Shown: positions 10,682-20,433 of the stretch, one piece after another | How positions within the stretch are numbered: position 1 is the first letter of the stretch | Layout: every line of letters starts with the position of its first letter | Assembly (NCBI GenBank): GCA_018806915.1 | Contig: JAGKQI010000021.1 | Coordinates: forward strand, 620,001 to 684,000 | Source of the DNA: Phytophthora colocasiae | Lineage: Eukaryota; Oomycota; Peronosporomycetes; Peronosporales; Peronosporaceae | Length of the DNA: 64,000 bases | Reading direction: 5' to 3' | Position numbers and translations under genes: made by a program | The notes under the pieces: model-generated | Database searches by the model: none | The model's input: only the letters and a program-made list of their open reading frames with translations | Told to the model about the DNA's origin: nothing

Positions 10682-10976
10682 CCCTCCCCCACCAAACCGT
10701 GGATACGCAGTATCTACAACTGCAGACATAACTGCCTTGTCAAGGCCTGTCACCGGCAACTTTCCGATAAAAGAACTCTCTCGACGAGAGTGCGCGTGCG
10801 CGCTGGCTCAACGAGCACATTCTCCCATTCGCCCCAGCGAGCCTACCACTCCTCGGGTGTCCCGTGTTCTGGCTTCACAGCCTCAGCGCCTCCGTGCTTC
10901 CCCGCCTGAGCCCTCGGCTCCTCTCACGCTCTCCGTTTCGGAGTACTTCGCGGCGTCTCGCCTTCGCTACGGAGCG

Positions 10977-12612
10977 ATGTTCAAGAGCAGCCCGACTACA
11001 AGTGGTAGTGGTGGCTCGCCGTTCGAGTACACGACAGCGTCGCCGACGCGCGACCCGCGTCGCTCTCCTGCCGAGGACGGCGAGATCGAAGTGGGCTATG
11101 AGGAGTCCTTACCGGGCGATGCCCCTGCGTCTCCTGCTCCTGCGAGCCCTCGGAACACTCGATCTGAGCAGCGCTCTCCACGCGATCCGCGTCGGTATTC
11201 CATTCCACGGCAATTGCGACAGCCCAATCCGTTCCCTGAGGGACCCTCGAGCCTGGTGCTCAACGCATTGCGCGACGCGCCACCACTTCCTGCTCGCGAT
11301 GAGCCCGAACCGCCCGGAGGCGTAGAGGTGACGATCTCCAACCCGCTCGATGAGGCGCAGGAGGCCTCCATGAGCAGTCCCCCAGGGACGCGTCGACCGG
11401 TTCCTCGGAGTATCGTAGGGACTTCGTCGCGGCGCGACTACGGCTTCGAGCCTCGTGACCCTGCCGAGCAGGTGAAACAGTTGATGGCCCAGCCAAACCT
11501 GCATGGTTACACCATAGGCGGACCTCCTCGTACGGTGGCTGAGACTCAGCAGCGACAGGGGCTCCATGAGCGTTTCTTGACCCCGCAGGTGTGCACACTC
11601 GCCGAGTATCGGCAACGCTTAGATAAGCAACGACGACGGGAGTCTGTGCCTCAGATGAGGACTTATCCACTCCTGCTCCAAACCGGAGAGACCACCCGGG
11701 ACTACATGGTCCATGTGGCCACCTGGGCCGAGGCTTCACGGAAGCTCGCGTCGTTCGACCGGCTCATGGAGAGCTGCGCCGAGGTGGACGTCCGCCTCGC
11801 TCGAGGTCTACTCTTCCAGTACGCGAAGATACGCGTGCGGCCTGGCCGCTTTCCTCGCCACACAACGGCAGTGGCTCCCGCCTCTCAGACCACCCTCCCT
11901 GCTTCGCAGGACGCTCCTCCAGTCTCCGAGGGAGACTCGCTGGCTGTGCCAGCCACGGACCAGAGCCTGAGCTCGGCTGCTAGTCCGTCAGCTTCTCACA
12001 CTAGCGGTGAGAAGCGGGTGTCGACCGAGTGGTCGACCTCGAGCCCTTCGGGCGCCTCCGATCTTCGCGATCAAAAGCGTCCACGACGTCAGGGCAGTCC
12101 TGCCTCAGGGGCCCTTCAAACTCCCACGAGGTTAGGATACCCACGCCACTTCACCAGATACTGGTTTTGACTACGATGGCGACGCCGCGCCATCAGGCGC
12201 TCCACGTGGTAGTGGGGAGTCCCCTGCTCATCGAGCAACGGCGGAGGAGGCCGATTCGCTGCGGAACGCAATACTCGATGAGTGTGACGAGCGCTATCTG
12301 TCGCATCGCGCCTGGTACCAACTCGAGCACTCGATCGGTACTCTCCAGAGTCAGACTCAGTCCCTTCAAGGGAACGTGGAGAGCGTTTGGCATTCACATG
12401 CCCGTCTCGCTCACGACATGGAGGAGATCGAGAGCCGAGTGGCTTGGCTCGAAGGGCCTCAGTCCCTGACCGCTCGCCTGCATCAGCAGGAGCTTCAGCT
12501 CGCTGAGCTGCGGGGTCAGGTGACGTTGCTGCTGCAGATGACGCAGCCTGGGCGCGTGCCGTCGGCGCCAGCGCCTCCGCGTTCCCCCCCGCGGGGTCCC
12601 GATATGGCTTAA
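10977..12612 (+). CDS. Antisense accessory frame of gypsy element 2 (unknown function, one frame change)
   Basis: This plus-strand frame lies opposite the retrotransposon genes. From ATG 10977 it is open to 12170 (it is open even further upstream, from 10617). A shifted frame then runs from about 12160 to TAA 12610-12612. The first part is rich in Pro, Ser and Arg with repeated RDPRR, then more globular (ERFLTPQVCTLAEYRQRLDK, DYMVHVATWAEASRKL). The shifted part ends in a clear coiled coil (LEHSIGTLQSQTQSLQ, MEEIESRVAWLEG, QQELQLAELRGQVTLLLQM). The last 500 bases are antisense to the chromodomain end of pol. The region 10694-12115 has no pol frame. I do not recognise the protein and see no clear sequence match to the equivalent frame in element 1, only the same position, strand and C-terminal coiled coil. 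Confidence 0.5.
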
Positions 12613-15600
12613 GCAAGCCGACGTAGAACACGGGGTGTGTTCGCATCCGCTTTGGCAAGTCAAGCGTGTATGCCAGGCCCCTCTTGGCCACGACCGTAAA
12701 CGGTCCGATGAAGCGCGGACGCAATTTCGTCTTAAAGACACTCGACAGGTAGGTTCTTAGCGTTTAATAAAACTTGGTCACCGACCTGAAATTCCCACAT
12801 ATTGCCTCTGCCTTTTGCATCAGCTTGTTCCTTCTGAACGTCTTGGCTTTCGGCCATCGCGTCACGCACACGGCGTAATACGCTCAATCTCACCGAGAGG
12901 AAGTCATCGACTTGTTTTACGCACAGCAGAAGGGCTGATATCAGCAAGCTCGGAGTCGAGCGACGGCACAGCCTCTCCCCCACCAAGCCCAAGGCTACCG
13001 CGTGGCGGAGTGAGCGGGACGCGCGGAAGCGCAAGGCCGTTCACGTAGAACGGGGTGAAGCCTGTCGAGGCATGCACCGCGTTGTTCATTGAGAACTCAA
13101 CGAGAGGGAGCATAGCGCTCCAACGCTTCGGCGTTTCAGCGCATACGCTGCGGAGGATGTCCTCCAGGACGCGATTCACGCGTTCAGTCTGACCGTCGGT
13201 CTGCGGATGATCCGCCGTGGACATGTCCAGTCGAGTGCCAAGCACTTTGAAGACGGACGTCCAGAAATGGCCCGTGAAACGGGGGTCTCGATCCGAGACA
13301 ATGGTCTCTGGCAGCCCATGCTGGCGGAAGACCCGATCGATAAAGATCGTCGCTGTACCAGCGCCATCGACGGTGTCCGGCACAGCCGCTAGGTGAGCCA
13401 TCTTGCTCAGACGGTCAACAAAGACCACAACGCCCGTGTTGCCTGCCGAGTCCTTCGGCAGGCCAAACACAAAGTCCATACTCATGGACTGCCAACACCC
13501 AGAGGGTACAGGCAAGCTCGCCAAAGGCGCTGCCGCATGCGGCGAGGGTTTAACCCGCTGACACGTCTCGCACGTGTGCACATATGTGCTGACCCACTTG
13601 TACATCTTCGGCCACCAGTACATGGAGCTCACCGAGCCGTAGGTCTTCTCGCGACCGAGGTGGCCGCTTGTGGGCGTGTCGTGGGCCTCATAGAGGATAC
13701 GATACTTCAGGTCCTCATCGTGAGGAACCACCACACGTGGTGGGTCATCTTGACCCGTGCTGTAGTACAGCAGACCGCCGTCCAGGCTATAGCGTTGGAG
13801 TCTCGCCTTTAGACGTCGTGACAGAGTCACCTTTGAGTCCTTAAACTCATCGCTCCCTAGAGCTTGAAGCAGCGCGACACAAGAGTCGTCCTGAGCGTAC
13901 GCTGCTCGAACCATGTCCGTCACGGACGACGTCACCGAGGTGACATGAGATAACTCATAGTCCGGGCGACGTGATAACGCGTCAGCGAGGACGTTCTGCC
14001 TGCCAGGCTTGTACTTCACCTCGAAGTTATACTCCGCAAAGAAGGAGAGCCATCAGGCCATCCTCTGCGAGAGGTGAGGCGACTGCGTCGCTGTGCGTAG
14101 TGACGCATGATCCGTGTAGATCACAAACGGCTTGGAGCCGAGCAGGTGAACCCTGAATTTGACGAGAGCGTACTTCATCACAAGTAGCTCCTTGTCATGA
14201 ACTGGATAGTTCTTCTCAGCAGCCTTGAGCTGCCGAGACTCAAACGCAATGACGCGTTCGCGCCCGTCGGCGTCCGCTTGTAGCAAAGCACTGCCGATGG
14301 CAAAGTCCGAGGCGTCACAGACGACGATGAACGGACGATCGGGGTCTGGCAACGCCAGTATCGGTGCCTGAAGCAGGCTATCCTTGATACGAGTGAACGC
14401 ACTCTCGTGCTCAGCACGCCATACCCATTCGGCATCCTTCTTAAGGAGATCCGTCAGTGGCCGAGCCAACTCGGCGTAGTTCTCGCTATACTTGTGCAAG
14501 TAGTTGGCTAAGCCCAGCCACTTTCGCAGGTCCTTCTGGTTCAAGGGAACCGGCCAGTCCACAATGGCCTTGACCTTTGCTGGGTCAGCACGAAGGCCAT
14601 GCTTCCCAATGAAGCACCCTAGGAAGGGGATTTCTTCCGCGCCAAAGACGCACTTGTCTGCGTTGGCGTACAATTTGTTCGTGCGCATGCACTCGAGCAC
14701 AGCTCTCACGTGTTCCACGTGCACCTCGACGTCAGTCTTGCCGTGTTCGGCCTGACTGTGGACGAACACGTCGTCAAAGTACGTCTGTGCGAATGCCCGC
14801 AGGGGCCTGAACAACTGCGTCACTAGACGATTGAACGTTGCAGGCGCATTCGACAGCCCTTGGGGCATGACGAGCCATTCCCAGAGCATACCGCTCGGGG
14901 TGTTCACCGCTGTAAGCGGAATATCACTGGCTCGCATGAGCAGCTGATAGTAGCCATCGACTAAGTCGAGCGCACTGTACATGGTGCAACCCACCATGTT
15001 GTTCTGAAGAACATCCTTCCTAGGAATCGGCGTCTGCGCCGGTATCGTGGCAGCGTTGAGCTTGTTAAAAGCGTGAACGATACGCCACTTGCCATTCGGC
15101 TTTCTGACACAGAACGTTGGCGCGGAGTGTGGAGACTTGCTCTCGCGCACGAGTCCCGCCGCGTGCTTCGCACGGAAGAAGGCGTCAATGACGTCGCATT
15201 GCTCTTTAGGAAGAGGCCACTGCCGGGTCACGCAGTACTTAGTCCCGGGAACTGAGTCGATCTCGTGACGAACGCCTCGGTCAGGAGGCAGGCCACTCGG
15301 TGGTTCCTTCGAGACAACGTCTCCATATTCCTTCAGCAGGGAGTAGAAGGGATCCGAGGGATTCTTGAGGATCTCCGATCCACTCCTGGCGCTCAGCGCC
15401 TTCTTGACCTCGGCCAAAACGGACTCGTCCACGAGGGACGATGAGTTTAACTCCTCTTCAGGTCGAACGATGACCACCTCGGCGAGTTCGCCAGCCTTCA
15501 AGGCATCGCCAAAGTCGGCGAACGACATCTCCTCTAGCTCAAGGAGCTTGTCAACACTCGGCAGTTCGTCCAGCCGGGCGCTGCCTTCGGCACTGCCGTT

Positions 15601-16590
15601 CACTCCATCAACCAGAGTGTATAGCTGCCCACAGCCCTCCTGTGCGTCGGCACTCGACGTCACGGATGACTCAGACGCAGAGCGCCTCGCCCAAAGGGCC
15701 TTACGACGTCGTCGTCTAGCCGACGAGCGTCCACTCGACGGAGTACGTGCCGCCGCACAAGTTTCGGCCCCTTCAGGCCCAGTGTCAGTGACACTCAGCG
15801 ATCCACTCGGTCGATGACCGATGTCGCTCAGCGGAGTACGTGCCGCTGCACAATCAATGACCGTAGCTGGTCCAATGTCAGAGACATTCAGCGATCTACT
15901 TGGTCCACGACCAGCATCGCTCGGTGGAGTACGTGCCGCCCCACAGGGATTATGTGGGCTCTGCCCACACGTTGACTCACTGTCAACCAGCGCTACGCGC
16001 TCAACAGGACTGTGGTCCTCGCACTCGGTGCCGTCCACCAACTCGGACACACCGACCTCCAACATCATAGCCGACTCGGCTCGATGCTCGCGCCAATAGC
16101 GCTTCTGCTTCCTAGCAGAGGTGGGTTCATGACTCGCCAAAGCTCCACTAGGAGAGAAGTGCGTAGCACCTAAGGTCTTCGACCTCCAATCGATCCATGG
16201 TTCGTGGCGCTCCAGCCACGCCATACCAAGGATGATGTCGTACCTTGAATCCAGGTCCAAGACCAAACAGCGTTCTACGCTGTCGAAGTCTAAGAACTTC
16301 AGCCGCAGGTCCATGGAGACCTTGGCCGCCGTGACACGGACGCCCGTCGCTAGACGGACAGTGACGGTGTCACCTCTTCGCGCTCGAAGCGCCTCAGCAT
16401 ATTGCTGACTACCCTCAACGGTGGAGCGTCTGACATAGTTGCCAGACGCTCCCGAATCGATCAACACGATCCATGGCTTCTCAAAGCCCTTCACGTCCAC
16501 CTGGACGACCAGCATGCCCTGCTTGCTCACACGTTCCGTGTTCAAGAGCACGGAGCTCTTCGGGGCTGAGCCCCAGTGCCTCTCACGCAC
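12090..16590 (-). pseudogene. Gypsy element 2 pol, stop and frameshifts
   Basis: This polyprotein starts with the protease (LIDSGASGNY, Asp about residue 45), an intact reverse transcriptase box YFDDVF, and RNase H with VVCDASDFAIG and YTDHASL. TGA at 14053-14055 replaces the Arg of QRMARWLS (CGA to TGA). The same frame then continues to 12904 with KYKPGRQNVLADALSRRPDY and integrase (HDTPTSGH, CETC, SMDF, VSDRDP, DGQTE). Frame changes near 13000 and near 12730 lead into GNMWEFQVGDQVLL and PRFIGPFTVV, the post-integrase GPF/Y-like part. The end is a chromodomain (YLVKWRGYP) whose last piece (SWEFEGPLRQDCPDVVDAF) is in another frame at about 12050-12125. The order of domains is typical of chromoviruses. 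Confidence 0.9.
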
Positions 16591-16628
16591 TGCAGAACTC
16601 AGTTCTTCCCCAGTAGACCGCCCCGCGT

Positions 16629-17598
16629 CTACTGGGAGCCGTCGTTTCCCTGGGCAGAGCCCAAAGCGGGACCCGCGGCAGGTTTGCGGCCATTCTTGCC
16701 GGCGCGCTCTTTGCGCAGGGGGCAGTTGGGCCTCAGATGTGTGGGACTACCACACGTGTAGCACCGGCGGGTGCTCATACGCTGCACCGCAGCTCGTAGC
16801 TCGGCTACTTCATCTTCAGCATAGCTGAGGTCCATGGGCTCGGGTCCCCCGGACCCTGTGCTGTTAGCACCGACCCTCGACAACTTAAGTTGTGTTCGGC
16901 ATTCAGTGCCACGCTGACAGCGTCCTCGAAGGTGCGAGGGTTCTGACGGAATGCCTCCGTCCTGGCCACGCCAGCTCGCAAACCTTCCATGAAGATGGTC
17001 ACGGTGACCACCTCAGGTAGAGGGTCGGCAGCCATGCCGGCAATGAGCGTGCGCAGCTCTTGGACATAGTCCACCAGGTCCTTCTTGCCCTGTCGGCAAG
17101 CAAGGAAGCGTGACCGCACGCGATACGCCTGGTTAGGCGGAGCAAACACTTGCGTAAGCTTGGCCTTAAGCTCGCCCCACGTGGGGAAGGCCATTGCTAC
17201 CGACGTCCCGACGTCAAGGCCCATTCTAGTGCTCGCCCTTCGAGCTTAGAGATGGTGAACGCCACGCGTTGGCCTTCCAACTGGAGCATAGCGGCCCCCA
17301 TGGCCATTTCGACCTCTCGGGTCCACAACAGGAGGTTCTCTCCTTCGTGACCGTGAAAGGTCTTCACGCTGAGCGTGACGGGCTTAGCTCTCGGAGCGGG
17401 GTTAACCCCCTTTACATTCCGTTGGATGTGCTCAACGAGAGCGTTTTCGTACGAGGCGAATGCCTCGAGGCGCGCGTTGACGGCCTCCGGCCCTTGGGAC
17501 GCAAGGTGCGCCATACCTTCTGGGCCTAGCAAGGACGTAAGCTTGTTAAGCGTGTCCCGCTGACTCGGAGTCAAGTGAGCGTATGCTTCTGGCTCCAT
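16629..17598 (-). pseudogene. Gypsy element 2 Gag, two frameshifts
   Basis: Gag capsid protein reading in three pieces: 17598-17197 ([20 protein letters not shown] onward to [10 protein letters not shown]), 17224-16805 (FPTWGELKAKLTQVFAPP, SRFLACRQGKKDLVDYVQEL) and 16883-16629. The last piece ends with a CCHC knuckle (CYTCGSPTHLRPNC). The pieces join without gaps in homology to the gag fold, so each junction is a small indel (near 17220 and 16880). Starts at ATG 17598, shortly after the primer-binding site. Not functional as it stands. Confidence 0.85.
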
Positions 17599-17640
17599 TC
17601 TCAGAGAGAGACGGTCTTCAACTCAGGAGTTGGATTGACT

Positions 17641-17655
17641 ACAAGTGTTACCAGA
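17641..17655 (-). promoter_or_regulatory. Primer-binding site of gypsy element 2
   Basis: Two bases after the 5' LTR the minus strand reads TGGTAACACTTGT, the counterpart of the site in gypsy element 1. The priming tRNA is not identified here. Confidence 0.6.
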
Positions 17656-18089
17656 TGCAGCGGGGCTGCGTAGGTGTGCACGGCACAGAGGAAGTTTGGT
17701 TGACTCGTAGAGTCCTGCTTGCAAGGCACCTTGCAAGCAGGACTCTACGAGTCAACCAAACTAGCCTTCGGTTCTATACAAGAACCAAGTAGTCCACTAA
17801 ATACGGGACTCTCACAATCAGTGTCCCTATAATAAAGGAACTAACACTAATTATGTAAAACGCAAACTGATTTTTATTGATTTTATTGCCCTAATCCTAA
17901 ATGAAACGGATTTAGTATCTAACATACTAAATCCTAGTCTAAATGCAATGTGTGGCTCTGAGCTAACTGCCAACAAGTGGCTACATATGTGACGTGTGGG
18001 AAACACGATGTGTCATACACAGATCTGTGACGTGTGATAGTCGGTGTGTACCACACCAACTGTAGCCAAGGCCGTGTAACCCCGTTACA
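17656..18089 (-). repeat. 5' LTR of gypsy element 2, with foldback insertion
   Basis: 434 bp. It contains a near-perfect hairpin at 17694-17761 formed by an inserted reverse-complement copy of the adjacent 32 bases, which the other LTR lacks. Otherwise very similar to 10271-10681. Confidence 0.9.
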
Positions 18090-18094
18090 GTATG

Positions 18095-18705
18095 TCGATC
18101 ACCACTGCTCGAAGAATTCAAATGTGTACGAAGAATTCAAAACTGACTTGCTGTAAGAAGGTTGCATATGTAGTGACAACTCCGCTGCGGCTGAGTCCGC
18201 ACCGCACCAGACTAAGCCTTACCTCTTATTGTTTGCACTTATAACAAAATATGTTTGTAGTAATGTAGTTGTATATGAATCAGTAATACTTAATTAGTAT
18301 TACTGAGAGGATTATTTTTATTTTAGTAATTGCAATGGTATCAGAAATATTATTTATCATTAACCTACTTAGTAATACTGAAAGATACTATTATTAATAT
18401 CAGATACCCGGATGGTCCGTTCGACAGCATTGCCGAGTTCGACAAGCCCCGGATGGTCCGTTCGACAGCGTTGTTGGTCTGCCGAGTTCGACAAGAGCAG
18501 CAACAAATATAGTGTATTGTGTTGTTGTACTCCTCTTGCTCTGTCGAAACCACTGGGAAAGGTTTTCATTGGTATTTTAAGGTTGAACGACTATACTGTC
18601 AAAACCGCTCAACTCGGAGCAAATGAACACGTCGCACTGCAGCTATAGAAGACATGCAATGGATTGAAAGAGAAAAAACTCTAAGCACAAGAATAGAGAC
18701 TGCAT
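18095..18705. other. Tail-to-tail linker and 3' flank of AAAP gene A
   Basis: No gene. 18095 to about 18148 is the tail of the piggyBac remnant. From about 18149 the sequence matches 41393 onward (GACAACTCCGCTGCGGCTGAG), and from about 18490 it is the linker that also joins B to C and follows D (AGCAACAAATATAGTG to AAGCACAAGAAT). Inside, 18412-18500 holds two short direct copies of GGATGGTCCGTTCGACAGC and related GCCGAGTTCGACAAG repeats. Confidence 0.75.
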
Positions 18706-18815
18706 TATTTTGAAACACGTCAGGCTTGGATATAAACTCTATCCTCCTTCAAAACTATGATATATCGGCTCCACCGAGTTGCGCTGCTTCGGACGCTGCT
18801 GCTGCTCGGATTCAC

Positions 18816-20357
18816 TTAGTTGGTGCTGTTGTTGCGGATGTAGTACGGCTCGTTCATGAACTCATCCTCGCAGTACGGGAACAGTGTGTCATCGTCCGAC
18901 GGCGCGAACAGGTGCTCGCCGGCATGGATCATCACGTAGAAGCCCGTGAAGGCGCACACCACAATCACAATGATCGAGGCAGCCTTGTCGAAGATTGACA
19001 TGGTCTTCCACGACACGCGCATGTAAATGATGCACGGCATCAGCAGACAGCTCGTCGTGTGGGCAGTAGCACCCGTAAAATCCTGCAGATCGATGAAACG
19101 CTTGCGCAGCACCACAGCAATGATCACCAGGATAGCAATGATCGCGATACGAAGAGCGATGTAACGCAGCGGGTTGTTCTTGTACGGCGCGTGGAGCTCC
19201 TCCTCCGTGATCTCCTCACCGAACTCCAGAGCAACGCGCAGGTGCGACATACGGCCCTCCGTCTTCTCCACCAGGCTCGAAGCAGACACCTGACGGTTCG
19301 CAGTGTCCAGTGGCGTCGAGCTCTGCATGTACGAGCGCTTCTCCTGGATTTCAAGGTCAAGGTCAACGTTGGCCTGGTCAACCTCGCCGTTGAAGCGGAC
19401 GATTTCAGGGCCCTTGTGCATTCCCAAGATCAGACGCTCCGCCATGAAGAACGGGGGCATCATCAGCGTCGAGAAGGCGATCGAAATGTGCATCTGCATG
19501 AACAGGTAGGCCATCACCACGGCACCACGGTCGGCGGTGAAACCCAGCGGGGCCAAACCGAGCGGGTCCGACGTGCTCACGATAGAGTACAGGATGTTAC
19601 CCGAAAGCTGGCAGCCACCAGCAGTGTAACCAGCCAGAGCGATAGCAACAAAGAAGCCCGAGATGAAAAGGATGGTGATCACCACGACGCGAGGCATACG
19701 CTGCGGCTGCGAGTGCTCACGCTGAAGGTCGGGCACCACAATGGCAGCACCGTAGGCCAGAGCGAGGTTACCGAAGCACGTCAGCACCTGGTGAATAGTG
19801 ATATCGGGCGACGGGATCGAGTCGTGGCCACGCAAGTTCCACTGCAGCAAAACCACAGCGATGATGTCGGCAATGATCGTACCCATGCAACCAGCGAACG
19901 CCATGCCGGCGCTCTCCTTCAGCGTCGGGATCAAGCAAACCGGCACAACCATGAGTGCCATGAAGATGATCCAGAAAATCTGACTGAACGAGTCCGGGAA
20001 CAGCACGTCAAGAAGAGTACTGCCCAGCACCAGGAAGGCGATCGGCACCAGCAGACACACACCCATCTGCGAGACAACCGTGAAGAAGCGGCCCCACTTG
20101 CCAAGGGCCCACTCACCCAGATCACCGTACGTCCTCACAGACGACGGAGCCACCAGCATCACCTTGGACAGCTTGAGCGTGGCGTACGTGTTGGCGAAGA
20201 TCATGAAGGCGAGGGCGATAGAGGCGTAGAACGGACCGGCACGCGCGTAGTTGGAAGGCATAGCCAGCGAACCGATACCGCAGACGCAGCAGAAGAGATT
20301 GAAGGACGCCTTGGCGTCCTCTATGGTGAAGAAGGCAGACTTGGCGTTCGAAGACAT
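18816..20357 (-). CDS. AAAP-family amino acid permease A
   Basis: Integral membrane permease of the amino acid/auxin permease family (Aa_trans), which moves amino acids, typically with protons. The substrate cannot be read from the sequence. 513 residues, no intron. About eleven hydrophobic segments: roughly 17-36, 42-64, 91-118, 126-146, 150-172, 192-209, 222-244, 277-300, 398-417, 430-449 and 458-479, with a hydrophilic loop at 310-398. NLALAYGAAIVVPDLQREHS before segment 7 is typical of the family. ATG 20357 is chosen because all four paralogues start there (MSSNAKSAFFTIEDAKASF), although the frame stays open 28 codons upstream across the promoter motif. Gene A is head-to-head with B. Residues about 322-375 follow C/D rather than B (see findings). 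Confidence 0.92.
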   Translation of the reverse strand: MSSNAKSAFFTIEDAKASFNLFCCVCGIGSLAMPSNYARAGPFYASIALAFMIFANTYATLKLSKVMLVAPSSVRTYGDLGEWALGKWGRFFTVVSQMGVCLLVPIAFLVLGSTLLDVLFPDSFSQIFWIIFMALMVVPVCLIPTLKESAGMAFAGCMGTIIADIIAVVLLQWNLRGHDSIPSPDITIHQVLTCFGNLALAYGAAIVVPDLQREHSQPQRMPRVVVITILFISGFFVAIALAGYTAGGCQLSGNILYSIVSTSDPLGLAPLGFTADRGAVVMAYLFMQMHISIAFSTLMMPPFFMAERLILGMHKGPEIVRFNGEVDQANVDLDLEIQEKRSYMQSSTPLDTANRQVSASSLVEKTEGRMSHLRVALEFGEEITEEELHAPYKNNPLRYIALRIAIIAILVIIAVVLRKRFIDLQDFTGATAHTTSCLLMPCIIYMRVSWKTMSIFDKAASIIVIVVCAFTGFYVMIHAGEHLFAPSDDDTLFPYCEDEFMNEPYYIRNNSTN

Positions 20358-20417
20358 CGTAGTGAGACGAAGGAAGTCGAGCGAGGCGAGGCGGGGCAGA
20401 CTTCTCCGATAGAGGAG

Positions 20418-20433
20418 AAATTCCAAAGTGAGC
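20418..20433 (-). promoter_or_regulatory. Core promoter motif (Inr+FPR-like) of gene A
   Basis: GCTCACTTTGGAATTT, 60 bases before the ATG. It closely matches the described Phytophthora initiator plus flanking region (GCTCATTYYNCAWTTT). The same 16-mer precedes B, C and D. Confidence 0.65.

Larger units (their letters stand above)
10271..18089 (-). mobile_element. Ty3/gypsy chromovirus-type LTR retrotransposon 2 (complete, degraded)
   Basis: This is a 7819-bp element with LTRs of 411 bp (10271-10681) and 434 bp (17656-18089) and a 5-bp target duplication GTATG (10266-10270, 18090-18094). The layout matches element 1: gag, protease, RT, RNase H, integrase and chromodomain on the minus strand, and a long plus-strand frame near the 3' LTR. 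Gag has two frameshifts, pol one stop and several frameshifts. The LTRs differ by a 32-base foldback insertion in the right copy, a 7-base deletion and few substitutions. Confidence 0.93.
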
